DNA of 49,042 nucleotides, from the NCBI RefSeq assembly GCF_018614775.1, contig NZ_JAGGOF010000072.1:1-49042 (forward strand). The letters are read 5' to 3'. Below the pieces are notes generated by a model. The model was not told the origin of the DNA. It did not search any database and was given only the letters and a program-made list of their open reading frames with translations. Of the stretch, positions 32,138 through 40,103 are shown piece by piece. Within the stretch, counting starts at the first letter, position 1; every line of letters starts with the position of its first letter. This stretch comes from Pseudomonas fluorescens (GTDB lineage Bacteria > Pseudomonadota > Gammaproteobacteria > Pseudomonadales > Pseudomonadaceae). The position numbers and the translations under genes are program-made.

Positions 32138-33727
32138 TTAGAACAGCACCCCCTGGCTGCGCAGGTAATCATCGTAGGTGCCGCTGAAGTCGACCACGCC
32201 GTCGGCGCTCAGCTCGATGATGCGGGTGGCCAGGGACGAGACGAACTCACGGTCGTGGCTGACGAAGATCAGCGTGCCCGGGTAGTTTTCCAACGCCAGG
32301 TTCAGCGCTTCGATGGACTCCATGTCCAAGTGGTTGGTCGGTTCGTCCATCACCAGCACGTTCGGCTTTTGCAGGATCAGCTTGCCGAACAGCATGCGGC
32401 CCTGTTCGCCACCGGAAATGACCTTGACCGACTTGAGGATCTCGTCATTGGAAAACAGCATGCGGCCCAGGGTGCCACGCACCAGCTGCTCGCCGCCCTG
32501 GGTCCATTGACCCATCCAATCGAACAGGTTGACGTCGTCTTCGAAGTCGTGGGCGTGGTCCTGGGCGTAGTAGCCCAGTTCCGCCGCATCGGTCCACTTC
32601 ACGGTACCGGCATCCGGTTCCAGTTCATTGACCAGGGTGCGCAGCAGCGTGGTCTTGCCGATGCCGTTCGGGCCAATGATTGCCACGCGCTCGCCGGCTT
32701 CGACGGTGAAGCTGAAGTCCTTGAACAGCGGCTTGCCGTCGAACCCTTTGGCCATGCGCTCGACGATGACCGCCTGGCGGTGCAGTTTCTTGGTCTGTTC
32801 GAAGCGAATGAACGGGCTGACCCGGCTCGACGGCTTGACTTCGGCCAACTGGATCTTGTCGATCTGCTTGGCGCGGGAAGTGGCCTGCTTGGCTTTCGAG
32901 GCGTTGGCCGAGAAGCGGCTGACGAACGATTGCAGTTCGGAAATCTGGGCTTTCTTCTTGGCGTTGTCCGACAGCAGCTGCTCGCGGGACTGGGTCGCCA
33001 CGGTCATGTACTCGTCGTAGTTGCCCGGGAACAGGCGCAGCTCGCCATAGTCCAGGTCGGCCATGTGGGTGCAGACACTGTTCAGGAAGTGACGGTCGTG
33101 AGAGATGATGATCATCAGGCTCGACCGCTGGGTCAGGACGTTTTCCAGCCAGCGGATGGTGTTGATATCCAGGTGGTTGGTCGGTTCGTCGAGCAACAGC
33201 ACTTCCGGATCGGAGAACAGCGCCTGGGCCAGCAGGACACGCAGTTTCCAGCCTGGCGACACTTCGCTCATCGGGCCGAAATGCTGCTCGATGCCAATCC
33301 CCAGGCCCAGCAGCAGCTCACCGGCACGGGATTCGGCGGTGTAGCCATCCATCTCAGCGAACTCGGTTTCCAGCTCGGCCACGGCCATGCCGTCTTCTTC
33401 GGTCATTTCCGGCAGCGAATAGATGCGGTCGCGCTCGGCCTTGACCTTCCACAGCTCTTCGTGACCCATGATCACGGTATCGATCACGGTGAATTCTTCG
33501 TAGGCGAACTGGTCCTGGCGAAGTTTACCCAGGCGCACGTTCGGCTCGAGCATGACCTGGCCACCGGACGGCTCGAGGTCGCCACCGAGGATTTTCATGA
33601 AGGTCGACTTGCCGCAACCGTTGGCGCCGATCAGGCCGTAGCGATTGCCCGCGCCGAATTTGACAGAGACGTTTTCGAACAGCGGCTTGGCGCCGAACTG
33701 CATCGTGATGTTAGCTGTAGAGATCAA
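32138..33727 (-). CDS. ybiT: ABC-F family ATPase YbiT
   Basis: A 529-residue soluble protein with two tandem ABC domains, colinear with E. coli YbiT (530 aa). Walker A boxes are GANGCGKST and GPNGIGKTT; Walker B boxes lie in VLLLDEPTNHLD and VLVMDEPTNHLD. The first signature is PGWKLR, atypical as in YbiT, and the second is SGGEQGR. The linker QSFVSRFSANASKAKQATSRAKQIDKI is the P-site tRNA interaction motif. ABC-F proteins bind the ribosomal E site and relieve stalled translation. The start codon is TTG with AGGAT upstream. Monocistronic. Confidence 0.94.
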   Translation of the reverse strand: MISTANITMQFGAKPLFENVSVKFGAGNRYGLIGANGCGKSTFMKILGGDLEPSGGQVMLEPNVRLGKLRQDQFAYEEFTVIDTVIMGHEELWKVKAERDRIYSLPEMTEEDGMAVAELETEFAEMDGYTAESRAGELLLGLGIGIEQHFGPMSEVSPGWKLRVLLAQALFSDPEVLLLDEPTNHLDINTIRWLENVLTQRSSLMIIISHDRHFLNSVCTHMADLDYGELRLFPGNYDEYMTVATQSREQLLSDNAKKKAQISELQSFVSRFSANASKAKQATSRAKQIDKIQLAEVKPSSRVSPFIRFEQTKKLHRQAVIVERMAKGFDGKPLFKDFSFTVEAGERVAIIGPNGIGKTTLLRTLVNELEPDAGTVKWTDAAELGYYAQDHAHDFEDDVNLFDWMGQWTQGGEQLVRGTLGRMLFSNDEILKSVKVISGGEQGRMLFGKLILQKPNVLVMDEPTNHLDMESIEALNLALENYPGTLIFVSHDREFVSSLATRIIELSADGVVDFSGTYDDYLRSQGVLF

Positions 33728-34129
33728 AGGTTTATCCTGCGGAACATTCAGAGTAGCTAAGGGTGCGGCAGTACCTGTTCAGTACCTGTTTGCGTAGGGC
33801 CGAGCGCACATGGGCGTCGCGGTCATAAACGCAAGGGTCCATCCGGCATAAGAGGACAGCTGCATACGGAGCGCCTGGCCCGGCTCGACGTGCGCCGAGC
33901 CGGGGTTGCGGTATCGGCCAAAAGGGGGGCGCTGAAGTTTGGCGGCGATTGTACTGGTCTGGCCGCATTAACGATAGGGTATTGCCCGGACATGACAATT
34001 TTTCACAACTGAAGGATAACTTTCGGTTACACACTCTGGCTAGAATGCCATCACACCCGGCGTCTTCTCCCTCACCTGCCAGGCTGGACGGGAGCAGTTT
34101 TGTTCACTCCTGATGTGTGACAGATTCCT
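33728..34129. other. Intergenic region between ybiT and lpxO
   Basis: No gene is supported. It holds the divergent promoters of ybiT and lpxO. A tandem 11-base repeat CAGTACCTGTT lies at 33769-33790 and a GC-rich hairpin CCGGCTCG/CGAGCCGG around 33883-33903. TAGAAT near 34042 could be an lpxO -10 box but no good -35 is present. Confidence 0.4.
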
Positions 34130-35029
34130 GTGAAACTCATTGTTGCTGCAATCTACCTGCTGTCCATTGGCTATGTGCATCGGCGGGGGCGTATACGGCA
34201 TAAACCCGGGCGCCAGTTGAGTGATCATTCATCTTTTCTCGCACCGATCAATTGCCTGCTTTACCTGTGCTCGAAGCTGCCCAACCGACCGTTCCTGAAC
34301 CCTGCGGATTTTCCGGACCTGAGCCCGTTGCAGACCCATTGGCAAGAGATACGCGCTGAAGGCCAGCAACTGCTGAAGATGGGGGAGATCAAGCGCTCCA
34401 ATCAGTACGATGACGTGGGCTTCAACTCGTTCTTCAAGACCGGCTGGAAGCGTTTCTACCTCAAGTGGTATGGCGACAGTCATCCTTCGGCGATGAAGCT
34501 GTGCCCGCGCACCACCGAGCTGTTGCAGGGCATCGGCTCGATCAAGGCGGCGATGTTTGCCGAGTTGCCGCCGGGTTCGAAGCTGGTCAGGCACCGCGAC
34601 CCGTATGCCGGCTCCTATCGCTATCACCTGGGGCTGGAAACACCGAACGATGCCGGCTGCTACATCAATGTGGATGGCGAGCATTACCATTGGCGCGATG
34701 GCGAGGCGGTGGTGTTCGACGAGACGTTCATTCATTACGCCGAGAACACCACGCCCCATAACCGCATCATTCTGTTTTGCGACGTGGAGCGACCGCTGAA
34801 ATTTCGTTGGGCGACCGCGTTCAACCGCTGGTTCAGCCGCACTGTGATGGCGGCGGCCGGGGCGCCCAATGACGCCGGGGACAAGACGGGTGGCTTGAAC
34901 CGGGCGTTCACCAGGCTCTACAAGATACGGCTGCAAGGTAAAGCGCTGAAGAAGCGCAACCGCACGCTGTATTACCTGCAGAAATGGGCGTTTTTCGGGG
35001 GGGTGCTGGCGGTTGTTGTCTGGATCTGA
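34130..35029 (+). CDS. lpxO: Lipid A hydroxylase LpxO (Asp/Asn beta-hydroxylase family)
   Basis: A 299-residue 2-oxoglutarate/Fe(II) dioxygenase. The N-terminal hydrophobic segment and HKPGRQLSDHSSFLAPINCLLYL match the start of Salmonella LpxO. The iron facial triad lies in VRHRDPYAGSYRYHLGL (H-x-D) and HNRIILFCD, with DGEAVVFDETFIHYAEN before the distal His. LpxO 2-hydroxylates a secondary acyl chain of lipid A at the inner membrane. Start is GTG at 34130 without a clear Shine-Dalgarno. A C-terminal hydrophobic segment ends the protein. Together with cptA it gives the strain two LPS modifications. Confidence 0.9.
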   Translation: MKLIVAAIYLLSIGYVHRRGRIRHKPGRQLSDHSSFLAPINCLLYLCSKLPNRPFLNPADFPDLSPLQTHWQEIRAEGQQLLKMGEIKRSNQYDDVGFNSFFKTGWKRFYLKWYGDSHPSAMKLCPRTTELLQGIGSIKAAMFAELPPGSKLVRHRDPYAGSYRYHLGLETPNDAGCYINVDGEHYHWRDGEAVVFDETFIHYAENTTPHNRIILFCDVERPLKFRWATAFNRWFSRTVMAAAGAPNDAGDKTGGLNRAFTRLYKIRLQGKALKKRNRTLYYLQKWAFFGGVLAVVVWI

Positions 35030-35066
35030 GCGGCGAGGGGGCTTGCTCCCTGGCTACGGCCTCTGG

Positions 35067-37037
35067 TTATCCTACGGGTTTCTGCACGCCCAACTGTTCC
35101 CACATCCTGGCGGTGATACGCTGGCGATGACTGTAGCCCTCCCATGGATCGGCGCCCAAGCCTTTGACCCGCACCAGAACCGTATGGATGTCCCATTGCT
35201 GGGCATTGCGCAGGCCGTCCAGCTCGGCGCGGGCAATCGGCACCGAGACTGGCAGGCCGGGGCGCGCCCGTACCGAGTAGGCCGTCACCGTACTGGCGCC
35301 ACGGGCGTTGCGCAGGTAATCGACGAATATTTTCCCGACGCGATTCTTCGGCCCCATGATCGCGGTCATCCGTTGCGGCACTTGCCGGGCCAGAAACTGG
35401 GAGATGGCCTTGGCGAACGCCTTGGTGGTGTCCCAACCCTCACTGCGCGCCAGCGGCACGATGACGTGCATGCCCTTGCCGCCGCTGGTCTTCAGGAATC
35501 CCTGTAGCCCCAGTTCATCGAGCACCGACAAGGTCAGGCGCGTCGCCTCGAGCATGGCGCTCCAGGGCAGCGACGGGTCAGGGTCCAGGTCCAGGACAAA
35601 CAGATCAGGCGTTTCGATCCGCTCATGGGTGGCGGTCCAGGTGTGCAGTTCAACGGCGCCCATTTGTGTCGCGCTGACCAATGCCTGGACGCTGTCGATT
35701 TCCATCAACGCGGCATGGCCTGGATCCAGTCCCGGATCCAGTTGCGTGATGTGGGGAATCTCCAGGCGATCGGCGTGTTTCTGGAAAAACTGTTCCTCGC
35801 CGATGCCGTCCGGCGCGCGCAGCAACGCGACGGGCCGTTGTTTCAGGTGGGGCAGGATCCACGGCGCGATATCCGCGTAGTACTGGGCCAGTTCGGCTTT
35901 TTGCACGCCGCTGAGGCTGTCAATGACCCGCTCTGGGTGGCTGATGTTGATGCCAGCCACCTCCACCGCGGCTTTCTTGCTGCCGCGCTTGGCGCCAGGC
36001 GTCCTGGTTTTTTGCGGCAACGGATGTTCGCGGACACTCTTGGCCGCTGGCATGTCGGCCATCAACTCGATGAATGCCGGACGGTGCACCAGACCGTTGC
36101 CGGTCCATTCGCTGAACTCGATTTCACAGACCTGGACAGGTTCGACCCAGTGCACGCCGCGTGCCTGTGTAGGGTTGAGCGGCTTGACCAGAGGTGAAGC
36201 CTCGCGTTCCTGAAATACGTCCCGCAGCTGTTTTTGCTGCACCTGGGTGAGCCCGGTGCTGACTCGGCCGGCATACACCAGTCCTGCAGGATCATTGACC
36301 GCCAGCAGCAGCGCGCCGAAGCCGTTGCGCTCGTCTGGTACCCGGGTAAAACCGACGATCACGAAGGCTTGGCGCAATCGGCACTTCAGATTGACCCAGT
36401 CGCTGCTGCGCCGCGAGACATAAGGGCTGCCCTGGCGCTTGCCGATGACTCTGTCGAGCGACAGGGCGCTGGCGCTTTCGAGGATTTCGTCTTCGCTGGC
36501 GGAAAAGTCCTCGGAAAACCGCAGACGCTTGCCGGCGTTGTGGCGCAGGGCTTTTTTCAGCGCCGCGCGTCGCTCTTCCACGGGGCTTTGCCGAAGGTCC
36601 ACGCCATTGAGAAAGGGGGCGTCAAACAGCACGTACACCAGGTCCACGGTGCGACCGATCGCAAGGGCGTCACGCAAGGCCGCAATGTTCGATTGACCGT
36701 TATCGTCCAGCAGCACCAGGTCGCCGTCCAGCCAGCTGTCCCCCAGCTTCAGTTCGGCCAGGGCGTCGGCGTGCAACTTGAGTCGCTCGGTCCAATTCTC
36801 ATGAGTGCCACTGAGCAGGCGGACCTCACCGTTTTCGATGCGGGTCAGCAACCGATAACCGTTGAACTTGACTTCATAGCGCCATTCGCCCGTGGGCGGT
36901 TGCTCGACCGGCGTCGCCAATTGCGGCAACAGCCGTTCGGGGAGCAGGTGATGGTCCGCTTGCGCGGTGGTGCGGGCAGTTGTTTTGTCCCGATGGGTAT
37001 CGGACACACGGGTAGATTCACGCTCGGCCTTGACCAT
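35067..37037 (-). CDS. ligD: LigD-type end-joining protein, PE-less with degenerate ligase domain
   Basis: 656 residues in the order LIG then POL. The N-terminal 3'-phosphoesterase domain of Pseudomonas LigD (about 190 residues, full length about 840) is absent, and ku ends 33 bases upstream, leaving no room for it. Start MVKAERESTR has AAGGGAA. Polymerase/primase motifs are intact: DLDPD (D473, D475), SGGKGMH, VDYLRNARGAS. Ligase motifs are altered: motif I reads K57-F-N-G-Y-R (N for D), the Arg of the next motif (TRNG) is lost, motif III Glu is Asp106, motif IV reads DRVIGK (DR for EG), and motif V reads WVNLKC (N for K). Polymerase function is likely; ligation is doubtful. Confidence 0.88.
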   Translation of the reverse strand: MVKAERESTRVSDTHRDKTTARTTAQADHHLLPERLLPQLATPVEQPPTGEWRYEVKFNGYRLLTRIENGEVRLLSGTHENWTERLKLHADALAELKLGDSWLDGDLVLLDDNGQSNIAALRDALAIGRTVDLVYVLFDAPFLNGVDLRQSPVEERRAALKKALRHNAGKRLRFSEDFSASEDEILESASALSLDRVIGKRQGSPYVSRRSSDWVNLKCRLRQAFVIVGFTRVPDERNGFGALLLAVNDPAGLVYAGRVSTGLTQVQQKQLRDVFQEREASPLVKPLNPTQARGVHWVEPVQVCEIEFSEWTGNGLVHRPAFIELMADMPAAKSVREHPLPQKTRTPGAKRGSKKAAVEVAGINISHPERVIDSLSGVQKAELAQYYADIAPWILPHLKQRPVALLRAPDGIGEEQFFQKHADRLEIPHITQLDPGLDPGHAALMEIDSVQALVSATQMGAVELHTWTATHERIETPDLFVLDLDPDPSLPWSAMLEATRLTLSVLDELGLQGFLKTSGGKGMHVIVPLARSEGWDTTKAFAKAISQFLARQVPQRMTAIMGPKNRVGKIFVDYLRNARGASTVTAYSVRARPGLPVSVPIARAELDGLRNAQQWDIHTVLVRVKGLGADPWEGYSHRQRITARMWEQLGVQKPVG

Positions 37038-37070
37038 GACGGATTCCCTTGTATTGCTGACGACCGGAGC

Positions 37071-37958
37071 TTAGCCCCGGGAAGCCTTCGTGGCTTTTTT
37101 TATGGGCGCGGTCTTGCTGGTTTTCGCAGATTTCGCAGGGCTTTTCGTGGGTTTGTCCGGCGCCTTGCCCTTGCCGCCCAGGCTGCGCTTGAGCAGTTCG
37201 GTGAGGTCGATGACGTCGGCGCTTTTGCGCTGTTCTTCGCCGGGGTCGGTCTCGACCGCCTCGAGTCGGCCCTCGTTGGCTTTCTTCTCCACCAATTCCA
37301 TGATCTTGTCCTGGAAGCTGTCGCGGTATTCCTCAGGCGTCCAGTCGGCACTCATGTCTTCAACCAGACGCTTGGCCATGTCCAGCTCGCCTTTGACCAG
37401 GTTCGGTTTGACGACCTCGTCGCCCAGTTCGAGGATATCCAGTTCGCGCACCTCTGCTGGCCAGCGCAGCATCACCAGCACCAGTGCCGACTCCAGCGGC
37501 ATCAGCGCGGCCAGGTGCTGTCGGGTGTGCAGCACGACGTGGGCCAGGGCCACCTTGTTGGTCTTGATCAGGGTTTCACGCAGCAGGGCATAGACTTTGC
37601 CGCCGCGTTTGTCGGGCGCGAGGAAATAGGGTGTGTCGATGTTCTGCAGCGGAATCTTTTCGCTGTCGACAAAGGAAAATATGTCGATGGTCTGGGTGGA
37701 TTTGGGATGGGCGGAACGGATTTCCTCTTCGTTAAGCAGGACATACTGGCCCTTCTGGTATTGGACACCCTTGACGATGTCCTCCTTGGTCACTTCCTTG
37801 CCGGTGACCTTGTTGACCCGCTTATAGCCCACCGGGTCCATGCTGCGCTTGTCCAGCCAGTCGAAATCAACGCCTTGGGAAGAGGTCGCCGAGACCAGCG
37901 CCACAGGAATGTGGACCAGTCCGAAACTGATTGCGCCTTTCCAGATTGCCCGAGCCAT
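37071..37958 (-). CDS. ku: Ku, non-homologous end-joining DNA-end-binding protein
   Basis: A 295-residue bacterial Ku. It opens MARAIWKGAISFGLVHIPVALVSATSSQ, the conserved Ku start, and carries the beta-barrel ring with KLVKGELDMAKRLVEDMSADWTPEEYRDSF. The C-terminal tail is Lys, Ala and Pro rich (from about 265), as in long-tail Ku proteins, where it promotes DNA binding. AAGGA lies upstream of the ATG at 37958. ku directly precedes ligD (33-base gap), so the two form an NHEJ operon. Confidence 0.95.
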   Translation of the reverse strand: MARAIWKGAISFGLVHIPVALVSATSSQGVDFDWLDKRSMDPVGYKRVNKVTGKEVTKEDIVKGVQYQKGQYVLLNEEEIRSAHPKSTQTIDIFSFVDSEKIPLQNIDTPYFLAPDKRGGKVYALLRETLIKTNKVALAHVVLHTRQHLAALMPLESALVLVMLRWPAEVRELDILELGDEVVKPNLVKGELDMAKRLVEDMSADWTPEEYRDSFQDKIMELVEKKANEGRLEAVETDPGEEQRKSADVIDLTELLKRSLGGKGKAPDKPTKSPAKSAKTSKTAPIKKATKASRG

Positions 37959-38172
37959 GGTGGTGGTTTTCCTTGTCGGTGGGTGTCTCTCTGGTGACCG
38001 TCGGGCCTCTGGAAAAGTTTCCGCTGCGCGCTGGCTGGCTGCCGCCGAGATTGCACTGGGAGCCACGTCCTGGAGACGCCCGGTTACATCTTTGCCGGGA
38101 TATTTCGCTTAACAACGGCGAACCTGCAGCGTAGCGTGCTTTCGATATGCCTGAATCCAAGAGGTATGCGAA

Positions 38173-38514
38173 ATGAACAGGCTCATGCTTGCTATCGCGG
38201 CGCTATTGATTGCAGCAGCTGCTCAGGCAACTCCGCCGAGCTCCAGCCCTGTGCTCATGGCCCAGAATCTGCCGGGCAACAATAATCCCTATGACAGCCC
38301 GACACGGCGGGCCAATCCCAACAGCATGCAGGGCACGCGGCCCAACGTGCCGATGATCCGCAACTACCCGACGGTGCCGGTTCCACGCCCACCCACCCTT
38401 GAAAACGGCGGGATCGGCAATGGTTACCCGCGTTCCGGCCAGCCGGCGGGTTCGCCGCGGCCCACCCTTGAAGCCCCGACACCGCGAAGAGGTACCCACG
38501 ACAGCAATCGCTAG
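38173..38514 (+). CDS. Secreted Pro/Asn-rich hypothetical protein
   Basis: A 113-residue protein with a clear signal peptide (MNRLMLAIAALLIAAAAQA). The mature part is low in complexity and probably disordered: Pro, Asn, Arg and Gly rich, with repeats of the kind RPPTLENGG and RPTLEAPTP. No domain recognised. It starts divergently from ku and lies 47 bases before the aldose dehydrogenase gene in the same direction. It may be co-transcribed. Confidence 0.75.
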   Translation: MNRLMLAIAALLIAAAAQATPPSSSPVLMAQNLPGNNNPYDSPTRRANPNSMQGTRPNVPMIRNYPTVPVPRPPTLENGGIGNGYPRSGQPAGSPRPTLEAPTPRRGTHDSNR

Positions 38515-38561
38515 GTGCTGAGCCTGGCTGTCTTTTTTCCACACCACAGAAGGAAGTGTGC

Positions 38562-39710
38562 ATGTTGCGCAAAATACTCCTGGCGGCTGGTTGCGCCAGC
38601 GCTGTCCTGACCCTCGCTATGCCGGTCCTCGCCGCGCAAACCCAGCAATTCAAGAGCGAGGAGGGAACCCTGGAAGTCACCACGCTGGTGAAGGGCCTGG
38701 AGCACCCTTGGTCCATCGCGTTCCTGCCGGGCCAGCAAGGCACGCTGGTCACGGAGCGACCGGGTAACCTGCGGGTAGTAAGCCCCGAAGGTCAACTGTC
38801 CGAGCCGTTGAGCGGTGTGCCCGAGGTGTGGGCCAAGGGGCAGGGTGGCCTGCTCGACGTGGTGCTGTCGCCGGACTTCCGGCAGGACCGCACCGTCTAC
38901 TTGTCCTTTGCCGAGGCCGGCGCTGACGGCAAGGCCGGTACCGCCGTGGGCCGGGGACAGTTGTCCGAGGACTTGAAGAGCCTGAAGAATTTCAACGTGA
39001 TCTTCCGCCAACAACCCAAACTGTCGACGGGCAATCATTTTGGATCGCGCCTGGTGTTCGATCGGGATGGCTACTTATTCATTACTCTGGGGGAAAACAA
39101 CGATCGGCCTACCGCCCAGGACCTGGACAAATTGCAAGGCAAGATTGTGCGCATTTACCCCGACGGCAAGGTGCCCGACGACAACCCCTTCGTCGGCCAG
39201 AAAAACGTGCGCCCCGAGATATGGTCCTACGGCATGCGCAATCCCCAGGGCGCAGCCCTCAACCCCTGGAATGGCACGCTGTGGGAGAACGAGCATGGGC
39301 CCAAGGGCGGCGATGAACTGAACGTCATCGAGCGCGGCCGGAATTATGGCTGGCCGCTGGCGACCCATGGCATCAACTATTCTGGCGCACCGATTCCCGA
39401 AGCCCAGGGCCAGACGGTCGAAGGCGTCCTGGACCCCCTACATGTCTGGCAGGTGTCACCGGGGCTCAGCGGCATGGCGTTCTACGACAACGATCGATTC
39501 AAGGCCTGGCAGCGTGACGTGTTCATCGGAGCACTGGCCGCCAAGGAGTTGATCCGCCTGCAATTCGAGGGCGACAAGGTGGTGCACGAAGAGCGTCTGC
39601 TGGGTGAGCTCGGGGAGCGAGTCCGCGACGTGCGCCAGGGTCCGGATGGTTACCTGTATGTGCTGACAGACGAGGGCAGTGGCTCGCTCTATAAAGTCGG
39701 GCTCAAATAA
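38562..39710 (+). CDS. PQQ-dependent aldose sugar dehydrogenase (YliI-like)
   Basis: A 382-residue periplasmic enzyme with a signal peptide ending VLA and a six-blade beta-propeller like soluble glucose dehydrogenase/YliI. Landmarks are GLEHPWSIAFLPGQQGTLVTERPGNLR, GNHFGSRLVFDRDGYLFITLGENN, WSYGMRNPQGAALNPWNGTLWENEHGPKGGDELN and ERGRNYGWPLATHG. The His/Arg/Gln set that contacts PQQ is visible in these blocks. It oxidises aldoses to lactones and passes electrons to the respiratory chain. AAGGAAG lies before the ATG at 38562. Confidence 0.92.
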   Translation: MLRKILLAAGCASAVLTLAMPVLAAQTQQFKSEEGTLEVTTLVKGLEHPWSIAFLPGQQGTLVTERPGNLRVVSPEGQLSEPLSGVPEVWAKGQGGLLDVVLSPDFRQDRTVYLSFAEAGADGKAGTAVGRGQLSEDLKSLKNFNVIFRQQPKLSTGNHFGSRLVFDRDGYLFITLGENNDRPTAQDLDKLQGKIVRIYPDGKVPDDNPFVGQKNVRPEIWSYGMRNPQGAALNPWNGTLWENEHGPKGGDELNVIERGRNYGWPLATHGINYSGAPIPEAQGQTVEGVLDPLHVWQVSPGLSGMAFYDNDRFKAWQRDVFIGALAAKELIRLQFEGDKVVHEERLLGELGERVRDVRQGPDGYLYVLTDEGSGSLYKVGLK

Positions 39711-39774
39711 CCGTTGAGTCAACCTGCCCCCTTGGGGATGTATGGTAGGCACAATATTCCGGTTCACCGAAACT

Positions 39775-39868
39775 CCTGTGGGAGCGAGCCTGCTCGCGAT
39801 GGCGGACTGTCAGCCAATGATAATGCTGAAGCTAATACCGCCATCGCGAGCAGGCTCGCTCCCACAGG
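39775..39868. repeat. REPIN
   Basis: The arms CCTGTGGGAGCGAGCCTGCT and AGCAGGCTCGCTCCCACAGG flank about 50 bases. It lies between the aldose dehydrogenase gene and the ilvA attenuator. Confidence 0.92.
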
Positions 39869-39922
39869 GGGATTGCGCTTGTTGTCGAGAGCAAGCCTGG
39901 CTTTGATGAAAACACTTTGCCA

Positions 39923-39951
39923 TTGACTCGCCATCAACGCCCGGCTAATTT
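39923..39951 (+). promoter_or_regulatory. Candidate promoter of the ilvA leader
   Basis: -35 TTGACT (39923-39928) and -10 TAATTT (39946-39951) with a 17-base spacer. The start point is expected at about 39958, the A of the leader peptide ATG, so the leader may be leaderless. The -10 match is only moderate. Confidence 0.45.
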
Positions 39952-39957
39952 CCAGGC

Positions 39958-40023
39958 ATGACTTTTACCGTACTGCGCAGCCAGCCAAGCATTATTACCG
40001 CCATTCCTTATTTGGCGGGCTAG
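39958..40023 (+). CDS. ilvA leader peptide (attenuator), 21 aa
   Basis: A 21-codon frame starting ATG ACT TTT ACC GTA CTG and including ATT ATT ACC GCC ATT before a TAG stop. It is rich in Thr, Ile, Val and Leu codons, the amino acids around the threonine dehydratase branch. No Shine-Dalgarno is seen, and the predicted transcript may start at the ATG itself. The consecutive Ile codons lie directly before and on the first arm of the pause hairpin (39998-40003), so ribosome stalling there would favour the antiterminator. Inferred from arrangement; no coding evidence beyond this. Confidence 0.7.
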   Translation: MTFTVLRSQPSIITAIPYLAG

Positions 40024-40063
40024 CTGACGGCTGCACCCAACCCGCCCTGGAGGCGGGTTTTTT
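39998..40063 (+). promoter_or_regulatory. ilvA transcription attenuator
   Basis: Four segments: 1 = CCGCCA (39998-40003), 2 = TGGCGGG (40013-40019), 3 = CCCGCC (40041-40046), 4 = GGCGGG (40052-40057). Segments 1:2 form the pause hairpin, 2:3 the antiterminator, and 3:4 the terminator followed by TTTTTT (40058-40063). This is the classical amino-acid attenuator plan. It lies between the leader peptide and the ilvA ATG. Confidence 0.75.
40040..40063 (+). terminator. Terminator arm of the ilvA attenuator
   Basis: CCCGCC/GGCGGG stem with loop CTGGA and a T6 tract; an extra A-T pair may extend it. It stands 40 bases before the ilvA start, so it must be read through for ilvA to be expressed. Confidence 0.85.
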
Positions 40064-40103
40064 CTTTCTGTCTCCCGGGCTCCGTTCAAACCAGGAGACC
40101 GCC

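Noticed and set aside
32009..33760. Long plus-strand frame opposite ybiT
   Set aside because: Antisense of a fully matched ABC-F gene.
36234..37997. Long plus-strand frame opposite ligD and ku
   Set aside because: It crosses the ligD/ku junction in antisense and has no recognisable domain.
39775..39868. REPIN copies as a CRISPR array
   Set aside because: The copies are dispersed kilobases apart as single inverted pairs, without regularly spaced direct repeats or cas genes.
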